Below are positions 42,181 to 53,094 of a stretch of 64,000 nucleotides of DNA, in pieces (the stretch's first letter is position 1; the number at the start of each line of letters is the position of its first letter). The stretch spans positions 62,001 to 126,000 of the forward strand of contig VIIQ02000010.1 in assembly GCA_007449985.2 (NCBI GenBank), written 5' to 3'. This DNA comes from Desmodesmus armatus (Eukaryota; Chlorophyta; Chlorophyceae; Sphaeropleales; Scenedesmaceae). The translations under genes were made by a program, and so were the position numbers. Below the pieces are notes generated by a model that did not search any database, was not told where the DNA came from, and saw nothing but the letters and a program-made list of their open reading frames with translations.

Positions 42181-43818
42181 CTGATTATAGTCAACGTCGG
42201 ATCGTATGTTGCTATGGCACCAGCAGGAGCAGTGAACATACAGGTAGCAGGGTAACTACGGATGGCGCTCGGACCAGCATTGACGGCAGACACTTGCGAC
42301 TTGGCTGATGTGCGAACACAGGGAGTGCGACTGGCCGTGGATGGACAGACAAACGGGGCCCCGCTGGCCCTCTTTGCCATCGTCTGTGTGCAGCTGCCTG
42401 TGCCAACCACAGTCAGGTCAGGCCCTGAGCTGAGCATGACAGTCTCAAAGTGCAGGCTTACCCAGTGCTGTTTTGTGAGCGTAGTTGAGGCTGTTGGTGG
42501 GTGTGGCTGCATGCCCAGGCTGCTGTCTAGAAGTAGAGTGCTGTGTGGTTGGTGCAGTGCCCGGGATGTGGGTTCGGACGTGATGCGGCTTGAATATGCA
42601 AGCAGCCGTCACTTGCAGGTGCATAATCCACAGCTGCAAGTATGCCTGTGGTGTGCGTGCTGAAGAAGCTGGGGGATATTTGGGGCATTTGGGGCATCTT
42701 AAACATGCCTCTGCAGCTGACTGTGGTAACAAGCTGGTAACAAGCTGACGTTTTGAACACTGTGGTTCAAGGCAATACAGCTGAAGGGCGTCATACTCTC
42801 ATGCAATCAAAGCATGGGTGCCACACATCTCAGCAATCAAAAGCATGGGTGCAGCATGAGCAGTAGACCTTGTGAATTGCGCAGGCCTTGAGTCAAGCTA
42901 CTGCACGAGAGCTCCATCGCAAGCACAGCAGGATTGCATTGCATTGATTCACCGACAACATGCTGGCCTGGCTATACAAATGAGAATGCAAAAATCTCCA
43001 AAATGAATCCACAATGCTGTTGCCAGGCACACTTCTGTAGGCCACAAAGCCACGCCTTGATGGCACACACAGACCGCGCATATGTCAAGCTACTGGCCAA
43101 TGGCTGCGTTGTCAGGGCACATGCCTGCCTCATCTGCGCAGGAGGAGGTGCAGTGTTGCCCCACCCACCCAAGTGACACGCCAGCCTGGCAGCTGCTGGG
43201 CCATTGTGTCTGTCTCTCAGCAGAAGTGATGATCCCAGGCTTTCCATGCTTTTACTGCAATAGGCGCGATGCTACACCCCTGATGGAGCTCTGCACAGCT
43301 GCAACATTTCAAATGCAGCAGGGTTCATCCCGGGCCATTGCGAGCTGCATACAGCAGGGTCTCGGTTGCAGAGTGTATCCAAGGTATCGTTCAGTGATTC
43401 AAGCAGGTGCATACGCTAACCTGGAGCAGAACACATCACCTTCTTGTTGTCCACCTTGTCCAACACCAGCCACACCATCAGCCCAACGTTTCTGTTTGGG
43501 TTGCAAACTAACTCGCAAACGCGTTTGGGAAAGGTGCGTTTCTTCTCCGGTGCGAGGAAGAGACAAGACAGCAGGAGCACAACAACTCGCCACGCTGCAG
43601 CAGTGAAGCAGGTGTGTCCCTCGTTTGGCCATCAACGTTTTGCACCTTGCAATGCTGTTGCGATCTAGCTGCAGCGTTCAAGCGCATGGTGAAGGAGGCA
43701 GCAAACCGGCCAACAGCAGGCAACAACAGTATCTCATCAGCAGCACCTGTTGCCAAATAGCTGTGTTTGTGCAGTGCTTACTGTGTCTTTTCCCTTCCTC
43801 TACTTTTTGTGCAACAGC
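42181..43818. other. Intergenic region between dapB and the RING gene
   Basis: About 1.6 kb with several open frames (42262-42663, 43082-43606 on plus) but no recognised family and no consistent splice chain. A partial duplication of a CAATCAAAGCATGGGTG word lies at ~42798-42850. Some 5' exon of the RING gene could lie here if the modelled start is wrong. Confidence 0.4.
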
Positions 43819-45536
43819 ATGGCCAGCCCCGAGGTACAGATGCTTGGCTCTCAGCCCGGCTTGGCAGCAGGCAGGTCAAGGCGAAAGCCACGTGAGCCCT
43901 CAGGTGGGGTCTTGTAGCAGCATCAGCAGAGTGTCTTTTTGGTTCGTTGGCATAGGAGGTCTGCCTTGCTATCATTGGTGCAGCCTAGCATACAACAGAA
44001 CCAAAACCCGCACACACACACACTGTCCTGCCTCGTCACCCTCACAGTTGGCAGTGCTACCACACCATCCTTGTCCCATGGTCTGGTCACCACGTATGCA
44101 TGCTGTCAACAAGTGCTATAATGGCATTTACATTACATTTACATAACCCCAACCCCTCCGCCTCTGTCCTGTCTTTACCCCCCCCCCCCCCCCTTCATTG
44201 GCTTTTACGCAAATGCAGCCTCAACAGCAAGCACAGGCAGGCAACAAACACGTGCCCCACTCAGCATCCCCATCGGGCGGCGTGCTCAGGGCCAGTCAAC
44301 AGAAGCAGCCGCAGCAGCTGCAGCAGCAGCTGGGGGTGCAGGCCCCAGCAACACCTCACAACAGCAGCAGGCGCCACTGCAGCAGCAGCAACCACAGCCC
44401 CAGCAGCAGCGCCGGAGAGTCCTGGATCATGACGATGACGTCATCGTCCTGAGCAGCGGCAGTGAAAGCGACGATGATGTTGTCATCACAGGCGTGACAC
44501 ATGCGCCAGCGACAGCCAGACCCCCCAAGCGACAGCGGACAACCCCACAACAGCAGCAGCAGCAGGAGCAGGCACCCCAGCAGCAGGGAGGGCAGCGGGT
44601 GGAGCGGGGCTTGCATGGGGGCTACTTTGTGATGCCCACATGGGGCAACCAAGGGCAGCAACAGCAGGCAGCAGCAGCGCCGCCGCCGCGCGAGGCGTCA
44701 CCGGAGCCTATGTTCAAGTGCCTCGTGTGTCTGGATGGCATCAAGCCTGACAATATGGGCATCACTCCCTGCGGGTAGGGCGTGGGCGACGATGCAGCAC
44801 ATTCTGCACCAGCAGCGGCAGCACAAGGGGTAGTCAAACACCACATGCGTGCTCTTCCAGCGTGCAGGGTTGGTTGGTTGATCTTCTCACCACCCAACAT
44901 GATGATAGTGTGCTGATGCAGTCATCATAGGCAGATGCTTTGGGATGCAGCTGTTACGGGGGCAGAAATGTGTGATTGTAGGTAGCTGTTAGCTCTAAAG
45001 AACATTGGCGGGCAGCTCGCTATGTCCAGCTTGGCTGCATCACAGTGTGGTGGCATGGCATGATGGCAGGACGGTTGCTGCTGGTTGAGAGAGGCGGTGG
45101 TACAACCGCCTGCGCAACCAGCAGCAACCGCCATGCCAGCATGCCGTGCCACCACACTGTGATGCAGACAAGCTGGACTGCGTCTCTACACTGCCATGCA
45201 TGTCCTTGTCTGACAAGGCAAGACAGGGCACTGCTGGCAAAGGTGGGCTGGTTAGGCAAGCAGCGGGAGGTACTGTCATCCACCTGGCCGCTCACCTCAC
45301 ACTGCCACCACCCGCCCACCACATGCTACCACCACCAGCACACCTGGCACCCCTTGCGCTTTGCCCTGGCTCATGTGTTGCGCCACCTGTTTCCTCTAAC
45401 TGCTGGGTGTGTCTTTGTGTGCAGGCACATGTTCTGCTTCAGCTGCATTGTTGAGGCTGTCAAGAGCACCAAGAAGTGCCCCAAGTGCCGCAAGGGTTGC
45501 ACGCTCAAGGGCCTGAAGAAGATCTTCCCCAACTGA
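43819..45536 (+). CDS. RING-HC protein with two SUMO-interacting motifs (STUbL, RNF4/SLX8-like), ~246 aa
   Basis: Modelled exons 43819-43891, 44219-44774 and 45425-45536 total 741 bp in phase. After a Gln/Ala-rich head the protein reads RRRVLDHDDDVIVLSSGSES, closely followed by DDDVVITGV: two hydrophobic SUMO-interacting cores (VIVL and VVIT) set among Asp and Ser, as in RNF4. A basic, Gln-rich linker follows (RPPKRQRTTP). The C-terminus is a C3HC4 RING split by an intron: CLVC ... CGHMFCFSC ... CPKC, ending KGLKKIFPN. Known STUbLs ubiquitinate poly-SUMOylated nuclear proteins for proteasomal turnover or DNA repair. The RING and SIM exons are firm; the first 24 codons are chosen on phase alone. 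Confidence 0.8.
45024..45178. repeat. ~155-bp near-perfect palindrome inside the RING gene intron
   Basis: The left arm begins GTCCAGCTTGGCTGCATCAC, and the reverse complement of the right arm begins GTCCAGCTTGTCTGCATCAC. The arms are ~77 bp with about eight differences and essentially no loop (centre near 45101). As RNA from either strand it would fold into one long hairpin. It lies inside the 650-bp intron between the two halves of the RING domain. It could be a foldback/MITE-like element or a hairpin small-RNA precursor. No flanking target duplication was recognised. Confidence 0.9.
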
Positions 45537-45976
45537 CACATGGGGTCACTACTCCCCAATGCCTGCTTCTTGGGCCCAGCAGCCCTTGAACCGCATCATG
45601 CTGTGATGCAGCCGCCAGCGCTGGGCAGCTGCAGCCAGCTGGTGCAAGAATAATGGGCGGGCAGCAGCTGTGCAGCAGCTGCACTCATGGCCAGCGAGCT
45701 GAGCTATGGCACTGTGGCCCTGGTGTTGCCGGTGCGGCACACCATATCCGGTGTGCTGTGGTTTTTTGTTTTCGCTGCAACCTCTGCAGGCCGACAGCAC
45801 AGCCTGCAGCTGTGGGGTTTGTCTTGCTGCTTTCTGTGCGAGGTGGGCTTCCCAACTTGTGGCCTCCACCTGAGCTGGGAAAGCTTGTGTATCCAGCAGC
45901 GTCACAGCTGCTGATGCTGAAGATGCATTTTGAAAGTCTGGCTGTATCCCGGTCCTGTTTGTATTTCCCAGCACGT
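45537..45976. other. 3' flank of the RING gene
   Basis: No coding feature is supported; presumably the 3' UTR and spacer before the tandem duplication. Confidence 0.4.
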
Positions 45977-47410
45977 ACAGCACCTGCATGTATGCCAAGA
46001 CTGAGCATTGCAGTTGGATTGTATGAGTCTTTGCTGTTGTACGGCTCTCTTGGATCCATCACTAGCTGACACAGACAAGCACAAATGTGCTTTTGTGACA
46101 GTTTGGCTAATGTTGTGCGCTTTTGAGGGGTAGGGCTCGCGCTCAAAGCACTTGCTGCTTGAAGAGGTCGACTACCAGAGGGATGCAACCTTGTCCTTGA
46201 AATTTAGAAGGAGGCATGCGGTACTCTTGCTGCCAACACCTCATGATATGTTTGTAATTCCTGTGTACAGTAACTCTGCCCGACTGCATGCTGGTCACCA
46301 TGGATTGTGGTGCTGCTCAACACCCCCTCAGGCACAGGAACTGCCCATCCCACACGTCGGGCAGATGATCGTGTGCTTGTGGCCACACCGGTGGCGCAGG
46401 TGAATCACACTTACAGGCAGTGACAGCGGCTCCAAGCCTGGCCAGGAGCAGCCCCTCGATCTGGCACCGAAGTGCAAAGCTTGATGAGCAAATTCGAAGG
46501 CTGCAGTACACAGTACAAGCTTGTGCAGTAGTCTCTACTCCCATCAATATCTCCATGGCCTACAGCAAGTGGTGTGTGTCACATGAATGATACAGCCACC
46601 TAGGTGTCACAATGTGTTGACAGACTGGAACTGTGGGAGGCTGCTATTGCAATTCTCAGCTTTCAGCATCTATATTTCTAGCACCTGCATCTATGCTGGA
46701 ATTGAGTTCTGCAGTTGAATTGTACCAGTGTTTCCTGTTGTACGTCCCTTCTCCTTGATTTTATCACCTGCCCAATATGCATCCTCTAAGCACGCCACCA
46801 TCGCTGCCCAATGACAGTTTGGCCGCTAATCCGCGCTTTGAGGAGTGCGGCTCGTGCTCAAAAGCACTTGCTGCATGAAGAGCCCTCGAGGGCGACTACC
46901 AACAGGGATGCAACCATGACTCCGAGACAAACAGGATGCATGCTGTACTTTTGCATGCCAGCACCGCATGGTATGTGTGTATCTCCTGTGTACAGTAACT
47001 CTGCCCAACGGTCTTGGCTATCACCATGTATCTTGCTGCTCAACACTCCCTCATATACAGGAAATGCCCATCCCTAATTCAGATTGTGTGATTTTGGCCA
47101 CAGCAGTGGCGCAGGTGAACTACATTTACAAGCAATGGCAGCGGCACTCCAGTACAAGCCTTGTTCTGGCCAGGATCAGCACGCGCACTCAGTCTGATTC
47201 AGTCTGACAGCTGTGAAAAATGCCATAAGCAAAATGGATGGCTGCAGGAGTCTCTTCCTACGTCAGGATCACCATGGCCTACACTGTAGGCCTTGAAGGA
47301 GTAGTGAGTGTCAGATGGGTGATACAGCCATAAAAGTGCCACAGTGAGTTGACAGACCGACTGGAATTGTTGGATTGGGAGGCTACTGATGAAGTATTCA
47401 GCATTCAATC
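45977..47410. repeat. Diverged ~0.7-kb tandem duplication, non-coding
   Basis: Copy 1 is about 45977-46680 and copy 2 about 46680-47410. Shared landmarks: AGCACCTGCAT (45978/46681), GCTCAAA...GCACTTGCTGC (46141/46856), TGTGTACAGTAACTCTGCCC (46262/46987), GGCGCAGGTGAA (46393/47109) and GATACAGCCA (46589/47322). The offset grows from 703 to ~733 bp through indels. Neither copy has a convincing ORF. It may be a duplicated intergenic or UTR segment. Confidence 0.8.
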
Positions 47411-47868
47411 AGCTTGCCAGCTTCAACTTGTGGTAGGTCAGGGGAGGGATCTTGGGTAGGTCTTAGGGACTCAAATCCTTCAGATCATGTGAAAGTTCAG
47501 CCAATGCGTGTCGCCTGCCTGGTTTTAGCTGCAAGCAGTACGCTTGTGGTACACTGTACATGTGCTTGAAACAGTGCAGGGTGCAAAGGTGAAACCACAG
47601 CCAGGGCGCGTTTGTGCGCGTGTATGATCCATGAATCAACGTCATAATTGTTTTTGTGCGATGGGCTTGGAGGCCGTTCACCAATCTGCTTGGTCTTCGG
47701 GGATCTTGTCGTTCAGCAGGCCAGCTGAACGCAGTACAGTGCCTGAGTGAGGTTATTTACTATAATTTTAGTGATATCTTATGGTAACATACCTCAAATG
47801 TCAAATGTGTGGTTCGGCCATCCGTGCCACGGACTGCGTGGTGACCCGCCAAGTGACTATGATGCCGG

Positions 47869-49174
47869 ATGGTGCGGTCGCAGTGTCCTGTTGTAGGTGT
47901 GCTTGCTTACATGCCTTACGGTATCCCAGATCAAGCAAGCAGGTCAGTAGGATCTCCACTGCTTCTCAACCTGATCCGACCTGCCTCGTTGAAGGAAGGC
48001 CGCACAACTGCAGTCAGGGCAAAATGCTTCTGCGAGCCGTTCAACCATGTCGAACAGCAGCGCAGCCTGCACCATGTGTCAGGGCACACCAGCACAAGCA
48101 CACCAGGTCCCCTTGCCAGGCTGCCTCCCGGCACAGGCCATACTCTGTTGCTCATGACCACCCGCACGCAAGGAAAGTGGTCTGTGGAAGTTCCTTGTTG
48201 GGTGGCTATATCGACACCGAAGCGCTGCAGCTGCAGCCCCCAACCAGCTGGGTTGCAACAAAACCCAGTGAAGTGACGCTCAAGGCAAAGGAGGGTGACA
48301 AGGTGGGTGGTCCTGATGTTGCAGTATGGAATATGTCTGTGGGGACTGGCAGCCTTGGCACCTGCATTATTGCCAACTGTGCGCTGTCCCTCTTTCTTCT
48401 CTGCAGGCCCGACTGGAGATCCACCACGTTCACACCCGCCTGCCACTGAAGTGTGTGGCATTGGGCATGAACGACACTTACGTGATCAGCTACGAGGATG
48501 GAGACATGGCTTGGAGCGCTGGGCTGGCTCGCGTTCTGTGCAAGGATCTGGACAGCATACACCGGGACCTTGAAAAGATTACAGCTATAGCGCTGGGCCG
48601 CGACAGCAACACAGGCGGTGACAGCAGCACCTCAGTAGACCAAGCTGGGGAGGTCTCCTTCATCGTGTGCACCGACACATGCGGCGAGTCTCTCACATAC
48701 ATGGGTGATGGATGTGCAGAAGACCTGCGACAGCTTTGGTTGGACCCTGACAGGCGCACACCCGAGGGTTGTGAGTATGTTCAGAAAGTGGCCTTTGCAC
48801 CAGGTGGTGGCCATTATGTCTTCACAAGCGCAGGGGATGACATCTTTGAGGGCCTGCCTGCGTCTCTAATGGAGGCGGTAGAGCGGCACGCCGACGACGA
48901 GGACGGTGTGCAGCAGGTGTCTGTTGGGCACAATGGCGAGTGGTTTGTGAGGTTTTGGTCAGGCCTGTACCGCTGGGAAGGTGTGCACCCCACACTGGAC
49001 CGCTTGCTTGAGGAGGGGAGGGCTGGCTTCCGCGCACGTCGCAAGGGCAGTCGCAGCTGCCGTGTAGAGTGGGTTGAGCTGGGCCCTAACAGCAGTTTTG
49101 TGGCGCAATTTGATGACCGCACTGTCTGGTACGGTTCAGAGGCCCTGACAGAGCAGCTGCTGTCATGCGTGTGA
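47869..49174 (+). CDS. Uncharacterised protein; terminal exon firm, 5' structure unresolved
   Basis: The last exon, 48407-49174, follows a TTCTCTGCAG acceptor and codes for 255 residues. It contains spaced repeats of the type aliphatic-G-x-x-x-x-(Y/W)-aromatic-(D)G: ALGMNDTYVISYEDGDMAW, VGHNGEWFVRFWSGLYRW, ELGPNSSFVAQFDDRTVW and AFAPGGGHYVFTSAGDD. This suggests a small beta-repeat protein. The upstream exon ends at 48302 (donor GTGGGT) in phase. Further upstream the coding signal switches frame: from 47869 one frame reads YGIPDQASRSVGSPLLLNLI ... GHTLLLMTTRTQGKWSVEVP, while from ~48190 the frame joining the last exon reads GGYIDTEALQLQPPTSW. A short intron or a one-base error near 48190 could explain this. 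The family is not recognised; the start is provisional. Confidence 0.6.
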
Positions 49175-50475
49175 CCTCAGGGGGTTCAACTTGGGCCAGC
49201 AGGGCACCTCTGTACTGGCTTGTATTGATTAGTGTACTGTTGTGATGGGACTGACTGTTGAGCAAGCTTGAGGGGATGATGGTCAAAGCCTGGCTGGAGT
49301 TTAGATGGCGGGTGCATGCGCAAATCTTGTATCATAGGACCAAATGTATCATATGATGGCAGTGGCAGGCTTCAGGCTGAACACTAGTTGAGTGATTGAG
49401 CAAGTGTTGCGATGCATGGGTGGACTGCACCCTTCAGACGGGTGGCTATCAGGCGGCGTTGATGGCAGGCCCTGCCAGGGACAACCGCAATTGGTGCTCT
49501 GTTTGATAGCTGCATTGCCTGGTGTGCAATACTGTCAGAACAATAGCAGTTGCCGGGTATTCTGTCACCTTGTGGTAGCTGCTGCATGGAATGGATGTGG
49601 TTTGCAGCGAAACTTGTTTGACAGCAGGTGTTTGAGTGCAACAGGTTGGTGCTTGTCTATTGTGTATGTGTAAGCATCTGGGCTTCACAGCCTAGACCTG
49701 ACACAACGCACCAGCAAAGGCTGCCGGGCTGTTTGGACCGCAGGCATGGCTGCATTGACGTGTACCACTCTGCTTGCATATCTTGCTGCAGATCGATTTG
49801 CCAGGACACTGTCAATAGCGGCACTATCAAGCACCTACAGGAGCAGGGGACTGTAACACGCATTTTCAGGGAGCCAAGCATTGTGCGTCCAGCATGCGGT
49901 TACCATGCAGCACAGTGCAAAAGCTGGCTGCTTTGCATCAGCTCAGCATAGGCCGGCCGTATGATAGTATCACCCAGCCGCTGGCTGCAGTTCACCAACT
50001 CTCAGCCTGCAGGCCTGGGCCCAGATGCAGGCTGCAGGCAACTCACAACTCACCCAACTCCCCCCTTGCACGCTCACCACAACTGTTCACCACAACTGAC
50101 TCAAGTGAACAACTCAGGTACCCATGCACACGAGTTACCACACTCACAAGCAATAGTGCAAGTACCCGCTGCCAGCAGGCAGTGCCCCTGTGATTGATCA
50201 AGCACTGTTGCACCTTGCAGTGCAGCACCATCTGCCACGATCAACAGGGTACAATACCACCATGAACTTCTTCCAGCTTGCCAAATGCATCCCACCCTGC
50301 CAAAACATTTTGATAGTTGTGCAGATGCAAGTGCAGTGGTGCAGATGCATGTGCCTGTGGAGCGCCATCACACAAGGCATGCAGGTTTGACAACGTATCT
50401 AGCCTTTTGGGCTGTGACACCCGAGTCCTGCTGCACAGCAGTGACCCTGTCGTCAGCCACAGCCGCTGCTCCTTT
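49175..50475. other. Spacer between two convergent genes
   Basis: 1.3 kb between the stop of the plus-strand uncharacterised gene and the stop of the minus-strand DJ-1-family gene. Only short unsupported frames; both 3' UTRs must lie here. Confidence 0.45.
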
Positions 50476-52751
50476 CTACACCAGTCCAGCATCTGCTGCA
50501 GTGACGGTCACACCACCGCTGGCTGCAGGGCCCTGCTCCGCACGGCGGGCATCCAGTGCGGCCAGCAGCTCCTGACCAACCTTACGCGCAGAGCCTGCGT
50601 GACAGCAGGGACGATGTTCACATGACAAACCTCACGCTGACTGGCATGTCAAGCCCGTAGGGGATGCCCTGCTAAGTTACTCTAGAGATCTGTGTGCCGT
50701 GCAGGCATCTCTGGCATCTTCAGCAGGAACACACTGCATGAGAGAACCCATGGGTTCAGGCCAGGGGTCTAGCCAGACAAAAGCTTTGCCATCCACAGCA
50801 CCACCCATGCATTGACTTGCAACCTGCCATGCATTGACCAGGGTGGTGATGCCAGCACAATGGCACCCTGAGAAGGACGCACTGCATCAACCCTCACCTG
50901 GGTTCTGTCCAGTGATGAGGTTGCCGTCAACGATAACGTGCTCGCCCCAGTCCGCAACACAGCTGAAGTCTGCACCCAACTCCTTCAGCTTGTCCTCCAG
51001 CTGGAAGGGAACCATCTGAAAGGACCAGCAGCAGCAGCAGCAGCAGCAGCGCACCAGCCCGCTTGCAGCAATCCAACCAAGTGGGGCCGCCCAACCCCAC
51101 TCCCATCTCGGACTCTCTACTGGTGCAATCAGCTGGTAGATACCCTAGTACACTGCATTCAGCTAGAACGATACCCTAGTACGCACCTTGAATGCAGTCA
51201 CCAGGCATTGCTGCGATACAATGCATTCACCTCTTGCAAGGGCCATGATGGCCACAGGTCACTGCCTGCCTTGTCACAGCTGTAGCCTACTCTATTGATT
51301 TCCTGCCAGTGGCGCTGTGCCCCCCCCACCTTTGTCTTGCCGACTGCCTCCTCCTCGCTGTTGGTGAAGCCTGTCACCTTCTTGCCCTTGATCAGGGGGG
51401 CTCCGTCAGGCCCCTTGGCCAGCACCAGACCAGCAGGGCCGTGGCACACGGCAGAGATGATCTTGCCTGCAGATTAGCGAGAGAAAAGAAAGAATAAGAG
51501 CAGACGAAACAGAGTGTGAGGAGTACATTCACATGATGGGAGGGGTGGGTGTAGAATGTGATTAACACATATGGAGGCTACACCCTGTATACTGTGGCGC
51601 CTCTCTGCTTTGCTAGGCGTTGCTTTCTTTCGCAGTGTTTACCTTGACAGTACTATCAGTAGCTCTGATATTGTTGTGCACTGTACAGTGTTCAGCAGTG
51701 CAAGCGTGCTGCATGGAAACGTGCACGTGTCCAGAATCACAGCATTCCCCTCTAACCCACCTGCTGCTGCAGCCTTGGTAAGGAGGTCTGCCATTTGCTC
51801 TGATGTTGCCAGGTCATACATGGGGCCGTGGCCTCCAGGCACAAAGATGCAGTCGTAGAACTCAGGTGACTGGATGCTGTCCAGCTTCACGGTCTGCTGC
51901 AACACCAGCTTGGCCTCATCTGCAGGATTGTTAAAATAGGCACAGGCAATGCTGAATGTTGAAATAGGCACCAATGTTTGTCACAATGCACGCCAGTGGT
52001 TGGCCACACTGTGCAGTGCAAGCCGGTGATGCACACAGAGGGCTTGGACTTGCACAGACAGGAAGCAGGCGTAAGGCAGGGAGTGGCGGTTGGGATATGC
52101 GATGCCAGTGCTTGCAGGCTTTCAGCTGCTTGCATTACTGATGCACAGTATGCATTCTGCACGTTCAGAGCTACAGCTGCCTAGCAGCACATGCACAGCC
52201 AGCGCTGGTGCGTACTCACCGTCGTTCATCATGCGGTCACACTCAGGTGTCTTGAAGTCCCCTTGCAGTGATGCCTCGTCAATGGGCACAGCACCACCAG
52301 CAGGGGATGCAATGGTGATGTCGTAGCCAGCATCCTTCAGGATCCAGTAGGGCTCTGCAAGCTCGCCAAGCCTGCGTATTGACACATGATTCGCAAAAAA
52401 GGGTTGTGGGGACATTCACTGTTGACACCCTGCTCAGGATCGCCTTCTACTGAAGGACTGTTCCCAATGCGCATGCACAGTCTGCTACACAGTCATTGGA
52501 CTGCCTGTCAGTTGACAGTCTGTGTTGCCAGTGTGCTTGCTGCTGGAGCTTACCAGAGGCCTGTGGGCTTGCCAGAATCGCCGAGCTTGTCGTGAGACGT
52601 GGCAACCATCAACACCTGTGGAGCACCGAGGCAAGGGTCACCACAGATAATGGTCACAGGAGCAGGGACAGCAGCAACGTTAACGTGCAGAAAGCACTCT
52701 AGGCGCGCGCATGGTCCACACCTGGCCCTTCATGAGAGCATTCTTGGTCAT
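50476..52751 (-). CDS. DJ-1/PfpI-family protein (Hsp31-like glyoxalase III/deglycase), ~258 aa
   Basis: Exons: 52751-52722 (provisional), 52615-52554, 52371-52220, 51919-51761, 51466-51330, 51015-50898, 50594-50476; 777 bp in phase. It starts VLMVATSHDKLGDSGKPTGL, then GELAEPYWILKDAGYDITIA and ASPAGGAVPIDEASL with the acidic residue used by the family, then CIFVPGGHGPMYDL. The nucleophile elbow is AVCHGPAGLV (Cys), followed by VTGFTNSEEEAVGK, VPFQLEDKLKELGADF and LITGQNPGS. This is the Hsp31-like branch of the type 1 glutamine-amidotransferase fold. Members convert methylglyoxal to lactate without glutathione or repair glycated molecules. The first exon (MTKNALMKGQ) is short and rests on phase only. 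The gene is head to head with D-lactate dehydrogenase. Confidence 0.9.
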
Positions 52752-53094
52752 CTGCATGTGCTGGCTGTGGCTGGTCATGTTTCTTGAGCGCCAAGAAAAA
52801 CAAGGATGTATGATCACGGAAAAGAAGTTGGGAGCGCCACTAGAAGTTGTGCTCTGTATCGGACTTTGGTTGTGCCTGAGTAGGACGAGAAACCACGTTA
52901 ACCCGTGTTGTGGGCATCCGCATGTGACGTTACGCCCACGTCATTTGACCGCAACTGCCAACCCCCCGTGTTCAATGCGCTGTATTGCGGGGAAGCGGTG
53001 AAAGTGATAAGTAAACTATACATGCCAACGTCTTGCCCACCCCTGGTGGCCAAGGCGGCATTCAGGGTTTTTTGTCCACAAGTGACACACAGCA
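52752..53094. promoter_or_regulatory. Divergent promoter region DJ-1 family / D-lactate dehydrogenase
   Basis: 343 bp between two start codons on opposite strands. A shared regulatory region would let the two enzymes respond together, since methylglyoxal detoxification produces D-lactate. No specific site was recognised. Confidence 0.4.

Noticed and set aside
43082..43606. 174-codon ORF upstream of the RING gene
   Set aside because: No motif, and it does not join the RING exons in phase; kept only as a possible unmodelled 5' exon.
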